From assembly GCF_900101025.1 (NCBI RefSeq), contig NZ_FMUH01000003.1:434001-498000 (forward strand): a DNA stretch of 64,000 nucleotides, in the 5' to 3' direction. The notes beneath the pieces are model-generated. The model was given only the letters and a program-made list of their open reading frames with translations. It made no database searches and was not told the DNA's origin. Source of the DNA: Klenkia marina (GTDB lineage Bacteria > Actinomycetota > Actinomycetes > Mycobacteriales > Geodermatophilaceae). The position numbers and the translations under genes are program-made. Of this stretch, positions 8,444 to 17,475 are shown piece by piece; the first letter of the stretch is position 1, and every line of letters begins with the position of its first letter.

Positions 8444-9358
8444 ATGTCCGAGAACGTCACCGCCGACGCCGACACCCCGAGCACCGGCACCGACCGCGTC
8501 AAGCGCGGCATGGCCGAGCAGCTCAAGGGCGGCGTCATCATGGACGTCGTCGACGCCGCGCAGGCCCGCATCGCCGAGGACGCCGGCGCCGTCGCGGTCA
8601 TGGCGCTGGAGCGGGTGCCCGCCGACATCCGCGCCCAGGGCGGCATTGCCCGCATGAGCGACCCGGACATGATCCAGGGGATCATCGACGCGGTCTCCAT
8701 CCCGGTCATGGCCAAGGCCCGCATCGGGCACTTCGTCGAGGCGCAGGTGCTGCAGTCCCTCGGCGTGGACTACATCGACGAGTCCGAGGTGCTCACCCCG
8801 GCCGACGAGGCGCACCACATCGTCAAGACCGGGTTCACCGTGCCCTTCGTCTGCGGCGCGACCAACCTGGGAGAGGCGCTGCGCCGCATCTCCGAGGGCG
8901 CGGCCATGATCCGCTCCAAGGGCGAGGCCGGCACCGGCAACGTCGTCGAGGCCACCCGGCACATGCGCGCGCTGCGCGCCGGCATCCGGGCCCTGGGCAC
9001 CCTCGACGAGACCGAGCTCTACGTGGCGGCCAAGGAGCTGCAGGCGCCCTACGACCTGGTCGCCGAGGTCGCCCGCACCGGCAAGCTCCCCGTCGTCCTG
9101 TTCACCGCCGGCGGCATCGCCACCCCGGCCGACGCGGCGATGATGATGCAGCTGGGCGCCGAGGGCGTGTTCGTGGGCTCGGGCATCTTCAAGTCCGGCG
9201 ACCCGGCCCAGCGCGCCGCGGCCATCGTGCAGGCCACCACCTTCCACGACGACCCGGCGGTCATCGCCAAGGTCAGCCGCGGGCTGGGCGAGGCCATGGT
9301 CGGGATCAACGTCGACACGCTGCCGGCCGACCAGAAGTACAGCTCCCGCGGGTGGTGA
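8444..9358 (+). CDS. pdxS: Pyridoxal 5'-phosphate synthase, lyase subunit
   Basis: A 304-residue TIM-barrel subunit of the DXP-independent vitamin B6 pathway. It condenses ribose 5-phosphate, glyceraldehyde 3-phosphate and ammonia to PLP. The two catalytic lysines are visible at about K91 (VMAKARIGH) and K159 ([11 protein letters not shown]), together with the phosphate-binding [12 protein letters not shown] and GSGIFKS. The length is normal for the family. ATG 8444 is chosen because the first 15 residues are a variable tail. pdxT overlaps the stop, and the two products form the 12+12 PLP synthase complex. Confidence 0.97.
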   Translation: MSENVTADADTPSTGTDRVKRGMAEQLKGGVIMDVVDAAQARIAEDAGAVAVMALERVPADIRAQGGIARMSDPDMIQGIIDAVSIPVMAKARIGHFVEAQVLQSLGVDYIDESEVLTPADEAHHIVKTGFTVPFVCGATNLGEALRRISEGAAMIRSKGEAGTGNVVEATRHMRALRAGIRALGTLDETELYVAAKELQAPYDLVAEVARTGKLPVVLFTAGGIATPADAAMMMQLGAEGVFVGSGIFKSGDPAQRAAAIVQATTFHDDPAVIAKVSRGLGEAMVGINVDTLPADQKYSSRGW

Positions 9359-9960
9359 GCGCCCCGACCATCGGGGTGCTCGCGCTGCAGGGCGACGTCC
9401 GGGAGCACCGGGCCGTGCTCGAGCAGCAGGGCGCACGCACCGTCGCCGTCCGGCGGCCCGAGGAGCTCGAGCAGGTCGACGGCCTCGTGCTGCCGGGCGG
9501 GGAGTCCACGACCATCGCCAAGCTCGCCGACCGGTGGGGGCTGCTCGAGCCGCTGCGCGCCGCCCTCGGCGGCGGCCTGCCGGCGTACGGGTCGTGCGCG
9601 GGGATGATCCTGCTCGCCGACCGGCTCCTGGACGCCCCCGCCGACCAGCAGACCATCGGCGGTCTGGACGTCACCGTGCGCCGCAACGCCTTCGGCCGGC
9701 AGGTCGACAGCTTCGAGTCCGAGGTCGCGGTCCAGGGACTGGGCGGCCCACCCGTGCACGCGGTGTTCATCCGTGCGCCCTGGGTCGAGGAGGCGGCCGA
9801 CACCGTGCAGGTGCTCGGCCGGGTCTCCGGCGGACCGGCCGACGGTAGGATCGTCGCCGTCCGCCAGGGCGACGTCGTCGCCACCAGCTTCCACCCGGAG
9901 CTCACCGGCGACACCCGCATGCACCGGTTCTTCGTCGAGCTGGTGCGCGAGCGGTCCTGA
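9355..9960 (+). CDS. pdxT: Pyridoxal 5'-phosphate synthase, glutaminase subunit
   Basis: A 201-residue class I glutamine amidotransferase that supplies ammonia to PdxS. The nucleophile is C81 in AYGSCAGMI, the His/Glu pair is in SFHPEL near residue 180, and the oxyanion [11 protein letters not shown] matches the family. GTG 9355 overlaps the pdxS stop as GTGA; a second in-frame GTG at 9352 would add one residue. Co-translation with pdxS is expected because the two proteins act as a complex. Confidence 0.96.
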   Translation: MSAPTIGVLALQGDVREHRAVLEQQGARTVAVRRPEELEQVDGLVLPGGESTTIAKLADRWGLLEPLRAALGGGLPAYGSCAGMILLADRLLDAPADQQTIGGLDVTVRRNAFGRQVDSFESEVAVQGLGGPPVHAVFIRAPWVEEAADTVQVLGRVSGGPADGRIVAVRQGDVVATSFHPELTGDTRMHRFFVELVRERS

Positions 9961-9991
9961 CGGACTCCCGATCTGCGAGCGAGGAGACAGC

Positions 9992-10744
<753 letters not shown>

Positions 10745-10752
10745 CGGGAGGG

Positions 10753-10789
10753 CCCGGCGTGCCGCCGGGGGATCGACCCCTGCGGGGTC
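10753..10789 (+). terminator. Two tandem hairpins after yebC
   Basis: CCCGGCG-TGC-CGCCGGG at 10753-10769 and GACCCC-TGC-GGGGTC at 10775-10789 are both perfect stems with the same TGC loop. They separate yebC from the ruvC promoter and probably terminate pdxST-yebC transcripts. Confidence 0.6.
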
Positions 10790-10812
10790 TACCCTCTCGA
10801 ACACACGTTCGT
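10790..10812 (+). promoter_or_regulatory. SOS (LexA) box and -10 of ruvCAB
   Basis: The sequence CGAACACACGTTCG contains a perfect GAAC-N4-GTTC palindrome at 10799-10810, the Gram-positive/mycobacterial LexA-binding consensus. It lies directly downstream of a candidate -10, TACCCT at 10790-10795, so bound LexA would cover the transcription start. The ruvC start codon is at 10826 behind a GAGGGGGAG ribosome site. DNA-damage induction of ruvCAB is therefore expected. Confidence 0.88.
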
Positions 10813-10825
10813 CCGAGGGGGAGCC

Positions 10826-11422
10826 ATGCGCGTGCTGGGCATCGACCCGGGGTTGACCCGGTGCGGGTGGGGCGTGGTCGACGGACGCCCCGGTGCCCGG
10901 CCGACCGCGGTGGGGGTGGGCGTGGTCCGCAGCGACCACACCCTGGCCCTGGAGCTCCGGCTGCTCGAGCTGCACACCGCGATCACCGCGCTGCTGCGCG
11001 AGCACCGGCCCGACGTCGTCGCCGTCGAGCGGGTCTTCCAGCAGAACAACAAGGGGACGGCGACGGGTACCGCCCAGGCCGCCGGTGTCGCCGCCCTCGC
11101 CGGGGCGCAGGCCGGGCTCGCCGTGCACTGGCACACCCCGAGCGAGGTCAAGGCCGCCATCTCCGGCAGCGGCCGGGCCGACAAGGAGCAGGTCACGCTG
11201 ATGGTCACCCGGGTCCTCGGGCTCGACACCCCGCCCAAGCCGGCCGACGCCGCCGACGCGCTGGCCCTCGCGGTCTGCCACGTCTGGCGCGGGCCGACCC
11301 AGCAGCGGCTGCGGGTCGCCGCGCTCGCCACCGGGGCCGGGGCCGCTCCCGCCCCGCTGTCGGTGGCCACCCGGTCGGCCGTGCGTCCCAGCCGCTGGCA
11401 GGGCATCGGGAGCGGTCGGTGA
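10826..11422 (+). CDS. ruvC: Crossover junction endodeoxyribonuclease RuvC
   Basis: A 198-residue Holliday-junction resolvase that nicks four-way junctions as a dimer. All four acidic catalytic residues are visible: D7 (GIDPG), E68 (VAVERVF), D141 and D144 (PADAADALALA), matching E. coli D7/E66/D138/D141. A C-terminal tail of about 40 residues exceeds the E. coli length. ATG 10826 has a strong GAGGGGGAG site. It is the first gene of ruvCAB, behind a LexA box, and it overlaps ruvA by four bases. Confidence 0.97.
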   Translation: MRVLGIDPGLTRCGWGVVDGRPGARPTAVGVGVVRSDHTLALELRLLELHTAITALLREHRPDVVAVERVFQQNNKGTATGTAQAAGVAALAGAQAGLAVHWHTPSEVKAAISGSGRADKEQVTLMVTRVLGLDTPPKPADAADALALAVCHVWRGPTQQRLRVAALATGAGAAPAPLSVATRSAVRPSRWQGIGSGR

Positions 11423-12066
11423 TCGCCAGCGTCGCCGGCCGGGTCGCCGCGGTGAGCCCCGACGGCGCGGTGGTCGAGGTCGGGGGGATCGGTCTGGCGG
11501 TGCAGTGCACGCCCGGCACGATCGCCCGGCTGCAGGTGGGGGAGTCGGCCCGGTTGGCGACCAGCCTGGTCGTCCGCGAGGACTCGCTCACCCTGTATGG
11601 CTTCGCCGACGACGACGAGCGGCAGCTGTTCGAGCTGCTGCAGACCGCCAACGGCGTGGGTCCCCGGCTGGCCCAGGCCGTGCTGGCCATCCACGCCCCC
11701 CGCGAGGTCCGTCGTGCGGTGAGCACCGGTGACCTCAAGGCCCTCATGCAGGTGCCCGGCATCGGCAAGAAGGGCGCCGAGCGGCTGGTGCTCGAGCTGC
11801 GCGACCGGCTGGGCGTGTCCGCAGGCGACGTCAGCCTCGACGCCGTCGCGGCGGCCGCCGGTGCCACCGGCTCGACCGTCGCCCCCGTGGCCCCGTGGCG
11901 GGACCAGCTCACCACCGCGCTGGTCGGCCTGGGCTGGTCGGTGCGCGAGGCCGAGGGCGCGCTGGACAAGCTCGCCCCCGTGGTCGACGAGCAGATCAGC
12001 GCCACCGGCTCGGTCGACGTCGCCATCCTGCTGCGGCAGGCCCTCCGTCTCCTGGGTCGATCGTGA
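11419..12066 (+). CDS. ruvA: Holliday junction branch migration protein RuvA
   Basis: A 215-residue junction-binding subunit that tetramerises on four-way DNA and loads RuvB. Visible are the N-terminal OB fold ([20 protein letters not shown]), two helix-hairpin-helix motifs ([17 protein letters not shown] and [18 protein letters not shown]), an Ala/Gly/Pro linker, and the RuvB-contacting C-terminal domain ([18 protein letters not shown]). The GTG start overlaps the ruvC stop as GTGA. Confidence 0.97.
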   Translation: MIASVAGRVAAVSPDGAVVEVGGIGLAVQCTPGTIARLQVGESARLATSLVVREDSLTLYGFADDDERQLFELLQTANGVGPRLAQAVLAIHAPREVRRAVSTGDLKALMQVPGIGKKGAERLVLELRDRLGVSAGDVSLDAVAAAAGATGSTVAPVAPWRDQLTTALVGLGWSVREAEGALDKLAPVVDEQISATGSVDVAILLRQALRLLGRS

Positions 12067-12076
12067 GGGGTCGGTC

Positions 12077-13150
12077 GTGAGCGAGTCCGACGCCTCGCCC
12101 TGGGCCGGCGACGAGGAGCGGGTCGTCGAGTCGGCACTGCGCCCGCACTCGCTGGCCGAGTTCGTCGGCCAGCCCAAGGTCGCCCGGCAGCTGGACCTCG
12201 TGCTCGAGGGCGCCAAGCGCCGGGGGCGGCCCCCGGACCACGTGCTCCTGTCCGGTCCGCCGGGGCTGGGCAAGACCTCGCTCGCGCTGATCATCGGCTC
12301 CGAGCTGGGCACCTCGGTGAAGATCACGTCGGGCCCGGCCATCGAGCGCTCCGGTGACCTCGCAGCGATGCTGTCCAACCTCGCCGAGGGCGACGTCCTG
12401 TTCATCGACGAGATCCACCGCATCGCCCGGCCCGCCGAGGAACTGCTGTACATGGCGATGGAGGACTTCCGGGTCGACGTCGTCGTCGGCAAGGGGCCCG
12501 GCGCCACCGCCATCCCGCTGGAGATCTCGCCGTTCACCCTGGTCGGCGCGACCACCCGCGCCGGGCTGCTCACCGGCCCGCTGCGCGACCGCTTCGGGTT
12601 CGTCGGGCAGATGGAGTTCTACTCGACCGAGGACCTGCAGTCGGTGCTGCGCCGCAGCGCGGACCTGCTCGGCGTCGCCATCGACACCGCGGGCTCGGCC
12701 GAGATCGCCTCGCGCTCGCGCGGCACCCCCCGCATCGCCAACCGGCTGCTGCGCCGGGTGCGCGACTACGCCGAGGTGCGCGCCGACGGCCGCATCACCG
12801 AGCCGGTGGCCCGTGCGGCGCTGGCGCTCTACGACGTCGACGAGCTGGGCCTGGACCGCCTCGACCGCGAGGTGCTGCACGCGCTGGTCGTGAAGTTCAA
12901 CGGCGGCCCGGTCGGTGTGGCGACGCTGGCCGTGGCGGTGGGCGAGGAGCCGCACACCGTCGAGGAGGTGTGCGAGCCCTTCCTCGTGCGCGCCGGCCTG
13001 CTGGCCCGCACCCCCCGCGGGCGGGTCGCGACCGAGGCCGCCTGGGCCCACCTGGGGCTCCCGGTGCCCGAGGGCCTGTGGTTGCGCGGGGGCATGCCGC
13101 AGGGCGCGTCCGGCGACCAGGCTGCACCCCCCACCCTGTTCGACGCCTAG
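12077..13150 (+). CDS. ruvB: Holliday junction branch migration ATPase RuvB
   Basis: A 357-residue AAA+ motor that drives branch migration with RuvA. Walker A is GPPGLGKTS near residue 60, Walker B is VLFIDEIHR, sensor 1 lies in LVGATTRAG, and the arginine finger region [12 protein letters not shown] is intact. A C-terminal winged helix follows. GTG 12077 lies ten bases after the ruvA stop. It is the last gene of the SOS-controlled ruvCAB unit and is followed by a hairpin. Confidence 0.97.
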   Translation: MSESDASPWAGDEERVVESALRPHSLAEFVGQPKVARQLDLVLEGAKRRGRPPDHVLLSGPPGLGKTSLALIIGSELGTSVKITSGPAIERSGDLAAMLSNLAEGDVLFIDEIHRIARPAEELLYMAMEDFRVDVVVGKGPGATAIPLEISPFTLVGATTRAGLLTGPLRDRFGFVGQMEFYSTEDLQSVLRRSADLLGVAIDTAGSAEIASRSRGTPRIANRLLRRVRDYAEVRADGRITEPVARAALALYDVDELGLDRLDREVLHALVVKFNGGPVGVATLAVAVGEEPHTVEEVCEPFLVRAGLLARTPRGRVATEAAWAHLGLPVPEGLWLRGGMPQGASGDQAAPPTLFDA

Positions 13151-13166
13151 ACTCCTCCGCGCTGGT

Positions 13167-13187
13167 GCGCCCACCTCTGGGTGGCGC
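13167..13187 (+). terminator. Hairpin after ruvB
   Basis: CCACC-TCTG-GGTGG with an outer GCG/CGC and one bulged C. It lies 16 bases past the ruvB stop. The 150-base gap to yajC holds nothing else I recognise. Confidence 0.55.
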
Positions 13188-13301
13188 GTGCCCTGCGCCG
13201 GTCGCGCCCACGGGTGCGCCGCAGCCGACGTCCCCGACGCGGTCGCCAGGCGGCGACCGCACAACCGCGCCGACCGGGTGCGGTGGAGAGGCACGACAAC
13301 C

Positions 13302-13658
13302 GTGGAGCAGTTCTTCCCGCTCATCCTGCTGGTGCTCGCGTTCGCCCTGCTCATCGTGCTGCCGGCCCGGCAGCGCAAGAAGATGGCGGCCAACGCGCAG
13401 GCCCTCCAGGAGCAGCTGGCCGTGGGTGTCCCGGTCATGCTGACCAGCGGCCTGCACGGCACGGTCGCCGCGCTGGGCGAGGGCACCGTCGACATCGAGA
13501 TCGCCCCCGGTGTGGTCGCCACCTTCGCCCGCCCGGCCGTCATGGAGGTCCGCACGCCGAACGGCGCGGTGCTCGACGCCCAGGCCGGCGAGGTCGTGCC
13601 GCCCGCCGACGAGCGCACGGGCACCGACGGCGACGACACCACCGACCGCAGGAACTGA
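13302..13658 (+). CDS. yajC: Preprotein translocase subunit YajC
   Basis: A 118-residue single-pass membrane protein. The N-terminal helix FFPLILLVLAFALLIVLPAR is followed by QRKKMAANAQALQEQL and the conserved LTSGLHGTVAALGEGTVDIEIAPGV domain, then a hydrophilic Asp/Thr-rich tail. It associates with SecDF at the Sec translocon. GTG 13302 has GGAGAGG about 12 bases upstream. The secD start lies two bases after the stop. Confidence 0.93.
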   Translation: MEQFFPLILLVLAFALLIVLPARQRKKMAANAQALQEQLAVGVPVMLTSGLHGTVAALGEGTVDIEIAPGVVATFARPAVMEVRTPNGAVLDAQAGEVVPPADERTGTDGDDTTDRRN

Positions 13659-13659
13659 C

Positions 13660-15465
13660 ATGGCATCGCGCCAGCTCCCGGCGTCCCGCTACTTCGGGGC
13701 GTTCGTCCTGATCGTGGCCGTCATGTACGGCCTCATCTTCTTCACCGGCTCGCAGCGCACCCCGCAGCTGGGCCTGGACCTGCAGGGCGGCACCACGGTG
13801 ACGCTCACCGCGCAGGTTCCCGGTGGCGGCACGCCCAGCCGCGAGGACCTCGAGCTGGCCCGGCAGATCATCGAGCAGCGGGTCAACGGCCTCGGCGTCG
13901 CCGAGGCCGAGGTGGTCACCGAGGGCGACTCGAACATCGTCATCTCGGTGCCCGGTGAGGACGGCGACCAGGCCCGCGAGCTGGGGCAGACCGCGCAGCT
14001 GCGCTTCCGACCGGTGGTCCAGGGCCCGGAGGCGGCCGGCGCGGCCGCCCCCACCGACCCCGCCGCCACCGACCCTGCATCGACCGACCCGGCATCGACC
14101 GACCCGGCATCGACCGACCCTGCCGCGACCGACCCGGCGGCCACCCCCACGGCCGACCCGTCGGCGGCGCCGACCAGCGCCGCGCCGGCCAGCAGCGCGC
14201 CGGCGCCGGACTCGCTCGCCGCCGACGACTCCACGTCCGCCGCCCCGACCTCCCAGGCGCCGACCTCGGCGGCCCCGACCTCCGGTTCGGGCGGGGACGG
14301 CGGCGCGGCACCCGCACCCGTCAGCCAGGAGCAGGCCGCGGCCGAGTACGCCACGCTGACCTGCTCGACCGACGAGAACGCGGCCGCCGACGTCGACCTG
14401 CCCGAGTCCTACCTGGCCGCCTGCTCCGAGGACGGCACCGCCAAGTACCTGCTCGGCCCGGCGGTCATCGAGGGCACCGACGTGACGTCGGCCAGCGCCG
14501 GCACGATGCAGCAGACCGGCGAGTGGATCGTCACGGTCGACTTCAACTCCTCGGCGTCGTCGACCTGGGCCGCCTACACCGCGCAGGCGGCCGCCGCCCG
14601 CAGCGCGGTGGCCATCGTGCTCGACGGCCGGGTGGTCTCCGCCCCGACGGTGCAGAGCGCCATCACCGGCGGCAGCACGCAGATCACCGGCAGCTTCACC
14701 CAGACCGACGCCGAGACGCTGGCCAACCAGCTCGAGTACGGCGCCCTGCCGCTGACCTTCACCCAGGCCACCGCGCAGACCATCACCACCGAGGTCGGCG
14801 CCGAGCAGTTGCGGGCCGGCCTCATCGCCGGCGCGATCGGCGTCGCCCTGGTGTTCCTCTACGCCCTGCTCTACTACCGCGCGCTGGGTCTGGTGATGAT
14901 CGCCAGCCTCGTGCTGTCCGCGGTGGTCGTCTACGCCAGCCTCGTGCTGCTCGGCCGGGAGATCGGGTTCACCCTGAGCCTGGCCGGCATTGCCGGGTTC
15001 ATCGTCAGCATCGGCATCACGGCCGACTCGTTCGTCGTCTACTTCGAACGGCTCAAGGACGAGATCCGCGAGGGCCGCACGCTGCGCAGCGCCGTCCCGC
15101 GGGCCTGGGTACGCGCCCGGCGCACCATCCTGTCGGCCGACGCGGTCAGCTTCCTGGCCGCCGCGATCCTCTACGTGCTCGCCATCGGCGACGTGAAGGG
15201 CTTCGCGTTCACCCTGGGTCTGTCCACGGTGCTCGACCTCATCGTGGTCTTCCTCTTCACCCACCCGCTCATGGCGGTGCTGAGCAGGTTCAGGAGCTTC
15301 GGCTCCAGCCGGTTCTCCGGCCTCGGCCGGGTCGACGTCACGCGCCGGGCAGCGTCCACGCCGCTGCCCGGGGCGCGTCCGGACAAGCGCGCGAAGGCCA
15401 CCTCGGGCAGCTCGGCGTCGACATCGGCGGCCGGCAGCGACACCAGCGACAGGAGCGACCGATGA
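13660..15465 (+). CDS. secD: Protein translocase subunit SecD
   Basis: A 601-residue RND-type subunit that uses the proton gradient to pull proteins out after SecYEG transport. The N-terminal helix is followed by GLDLQGGTTVTLTA (the conserved D1 motif), a large extracytoplasmic domain, and five C-terminal helices with FTLSLAGIAGFIVSIGITAD, which carries the conserved Asp of the proton path, then SFVVYFERLKDE. Inside the external domain, residues about 127-225 form a low-complexity Pro/Thr/Ala/Ser/Asp insertion that contains six DPA(A/S)T repeats. ATG 13660 has AGGAA upstream, and secF overlaps the stop by four bases. Confidence 0.96.
   Translation: MASRQLPASRYFGAFVLIVAVMYGLIFFTGSQRTPQLGLDLQGGTTVTLTAQVPGGGTPSREDLELARQIIEQRVNGLGVAEAEVVTEGDSNIVISVPGEDGDQARELGQTAQLRFRPVVQGPEAAGAAAPTDPAATDPASTDPASTDPASTDPAATDPAATPTADPSAAPTSAAPASSAPAPDSLAADDSTSAAPTSQAPTSAAPTSGSGGDGGAAPAPVSQEQAAAEYATLTCSTDENAAADVDLPESYLAACSEDGTAKYLLGPAVIEGTDVTSASAGTMQQTGEWIVTVDFNSSASSTWAAYTAQAAAARSAVAIVLDGRVVSAPTVQSAITGGSTQITGSFTQTDAETLANQLEYGALPLTFTQATAQTITTEVGAEQLRAGLIAGAIGVALVFLYALLYYRALGLVMIASLVLSAVVVYASLVLLGREIGFTLSLAGIAGFIVSIGITADSFVVYFERLKDEIREGRTLRSAVPRAWVRARRTILSADAVSFLAAAILYVLAIGDVKGFAFTLGLSTVLDLIVVFLFTHPLMAVLSRFRSFGSSRFSGLGRVDVTRRAASTPLPGARPDKRAKATSGSSASTSAAGSDTSDRSDR
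14056..14145 (+). repeat. 15-bp tandem repeat, six units, inside secD
   Basis: Six consecutive 15-base units start at 14056, 14071, 14086, 14101, 14116 and 14131. Each encodes Asp-Pro-Ala-(Ala/Ser)-Thr. The units at 14086 and 14101 are identical over 15 bases (GACCCGGCATCGACC), and that at 14071 differs by one base. This is a minisatellite that can change length without breaking the frame. Confidence 0.9.
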
Positions 15466-16820
15466 CCGGGACCCCCCGCGACGGCGAGCCGACCCCCGAG
15501 GTCGACCTCGGCGCCGGCGCCGTGGACGCCTCGACCGAGGACGCCGACGTCCGTCGCGACGCCGCGGCGGACGCCGACGACGACGCGCTGGCCGACGCCG
15601 GGCTGCCCGCGGAGGGCGAGGCCCCCACCCCGGCGGCGGGCCCGAAGAAGGCGTCGCTGGCGCACCGGCTCTACAACGGCGAGGCCGGGCTCGACGTCGT
15701 CGGCCGCAGCCGGTTCTGGTACAAGGTCACCGCGGTCGTGGTGCTGGTCTGCATCGCGTCGATGGTCTTCCGCGGGTTCAACTTCGGCATCGACTTCGAG
15801 GGCGGCAACAGCTTCCGGGTGCCGGCCACGTCGGCCGAGCTGACCCAGGTCCGCGAGGCGGCCGAGGAGGCAGGCGCGCAGGTCAGCACCGCGCAGATCG
15901 TGGGCGGCAACACCGTCCTGCTGCGCACCGGGGCGCTGGACAACGCCGGTGAGGCCACCGTGGCCGCGGCGGTCGCCGACGCCGCCGGGATCCAGCCGTC
16001 GGAGGTGACGGTGGAGTCCGTCAGCGCCGACTGGGGCAGCGACATCACCGACCAGGCGCTCATCGCCCTGGTGGTGTTCCTCGTCGCGGTCGTGCTGTTC
16101 CTGGCCGTCCGGTTCCAGCCCAAGATGGCGGTGGGCGCCATCGCCGCCCTCGTCCACGACATCGTGCTCACCGCCGGCGTCTACTCGCTGGTGGGGTTCG
16201 AGGTCACGCCGTCAACGGTGATCGGGTTCCTCACGATCCTCGGGTTCAGCCTCTACGACACCGTGGTGGTGTTCGACAAGGTCGACGAGAACGTCAAGGA
16301 CCTGGAGAAGGGCGCCCGCATGACCTGGGGCGAGGCGGCCAACCTCGCGGTCAACCAGACGCTCATGCGCTCGATCAACACCTCGGTCATCGCGCTGCTG
16401 CCCGTGCTCGGCCTGCTCGTCGTCGGCGTCGGCCTGCTGGGCGTCGGCACGCTCCAGGACCTCGCGCTGGTGCTGACCGTCGGCCTGGCCGCCGGCACCT
16501 ACAGCTCGATCTTCCTGGCCACCCCGATCCTCGCCGATCTGAAGGCGCGCGAGCCCGGCGTCCAGGCGCTGCGCAAGCGGGTGCTCGCCCGCCGCGCAGC
16601 GGACGCCCGCTCGGCCGGCGCCGTGGCGGCCGGACCGGTGGCGAGCGCCCGGCGGGCCCGCCCGGCCCGCGCGGCCGTGGCCGTCGCCGACCGCGAGGAG
16701 CTGCCCGAGCGACCCGAGGCCGTGGAGCAGGTCGAGTCGCCGGCGTCGGTGACCCGCACGGTCGCCGCGCCGAGGCCCGGCGCCCGGCCCCGGCGACCCG
16801 GGGGTGGCAAGCGCCGATGA
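15462..16820 (+). CDS. secF: Protein translocase subunit SecF
   Basis: A 452-residue partner of SecD. An acidic N-terminal extension of about 65 residues (rich in Asp/Ala) precedes the conserved RFWYKVTAV helix and the FNFGIDFEGGNSFRVP motif. Five further helices follow, including GFLTILGFSLYDTVVVFDKV, which carries the conserved transmembrane Asp, and a long basic Arg/Ala/Pro tail typical of actinobacterial SecF. The ATG overlaps the secD stop as ATGA, and the stop overlaps apt as ATGA. Confidence 0.96.
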   Translation: MTGTPRDGEPTPEVDLGAGAVDASTEDADVRRDAAADADDDALADAGLPAEGEAPTPAAGPKKASLAHRLYNGEAGLDVVGRSRFWYKVTAVVVLVCIASMVFRGFNFGIDFEGGNSFRVPATSAELTQVREAAEEAGAQVSTAQIVGGNTVLLRTGALDNAGEATVAAAVADAAGIQPSEVTVESVSADWGSDITDQALIALVVFLVAVVLFLAVRFQPKMAVGAIAALVHDIVLTAGVYSLVGFEVTPSTVIGFLTILGFSLYDTVVVFDKVDENVKDLEKGARMTWGEAANLAVNQTLMRSINTSVIALLPVLGLLVVGVGLLGVGTLQDLALVLTVGLAAGTYSSIFLATPILADLKAREPGVQALRKRVLARRAADARSAGAVAAGPVASARRARPARAAVAVADREELPERPEAVEQVESPASVTRTVAAPRPGARPRRPGGGKRR

Positions 16821-17389
16821 CCGAGCCCCCGATCGACGAGGTCATCGCCGCGATCGCGGTCGACATCCCGGACTTCCCCGAGCCCGGGGTGGTCTTCCGC
16901 GACCTCACGCCGGTCTTCGCCGACGCCGGTGCCTTCCGGCGGGTCGTCGAGGCCATCGCCGGCTCGGTGCTGGAGGACCCGCGGGTCGGCGCCCTCGGCG
17001 CCGGTCCCGGCGACCGCGGCTTCGACGTGGTCGCCGGGGTGGAGGCCCGCGGGTTCCTGCTGGCCTCGGCGGTCGCGCTGGCGGCCGGCACCGGCGTCGT
17101 GCCGGTGCGCAAGGCCGGCAAGCTGCCCCGTGCGCGGGTGTCGGCCGACTACGCGCTGGAGTACGGCACCGCCACCCTCGAGCTGCACACCGACTCCGTG
17201 GCCCCGGGCCAGCGGGTGCTGCTGGTCGACGACGTGCTCGCCACCGGCGGCACGCTGGAGGCCGCCGCGGGGCTCGTCGAGCAGGTGGGCGGCATCGTCA
17301 CCGCCATCTCCGTCGTGGTCGAGCTGCCCGCGCTCGGAGGACGCGAGCGGCTGCGGCCGCACACCGTGCACACCCTCTGGACGACGTGA
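16817..17389 (+). CDS. apt: Adenine phosphoribosyltransferase
   Basis: A 190-residue purine-salvage enzyme that makes AMP from adenine and PRPP. The PRPP-binding motif VLLVDDVLATGGTL is intact near residues 134-147. VEARGFLLASAVAL and RKAGKLP are the usual APRT elements. ATG 16817 overlaps the secF stop by four bases. The secDF-apt-relA order is conserved in actinobacteria and puts purine salvage beside (p)ppGpp metabolism, whose products inhibit several purine phosphoribosyltransferases. Confidence 0.95.
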   Translation: MTEPPIDEVIAAIAVDIPDFPEPGVVFRDLTPVFADAGAFRRVVEAIAGSVLEDPRVGALGAGPGDRGFDVVAGVEARGFLLASAVALAAGTGVVPVRKAGKLPRARVSADYALEYGTATLELHTDSVAPGQRVLLVDDVLATGGTLEAAAGLVEQVGGIVTAISVVVELPALGGRERLRPHTVHTLWTT

Positions 17390-17433
17390 AGCCCTTCACC
17401 CTCCCGGGCGGTCCGCAGGCCGGGGGGCGTGGC

Positions 17434-17439
17434 TAGCAT
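17434..17439 (+). promoter_or_regulatory. Candidate relA -10 element
   Basis: TAGCAT, with a predicted start near 17446 and a leader of about 30 bases that carries AGGAG at 17466-17470. The -35 is not clear. Confidence 0.4.
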
Positions 17440-17475
17440 GGTGGGGGTCCCGTCCCGCTAGGACCAGGAGCAGCC

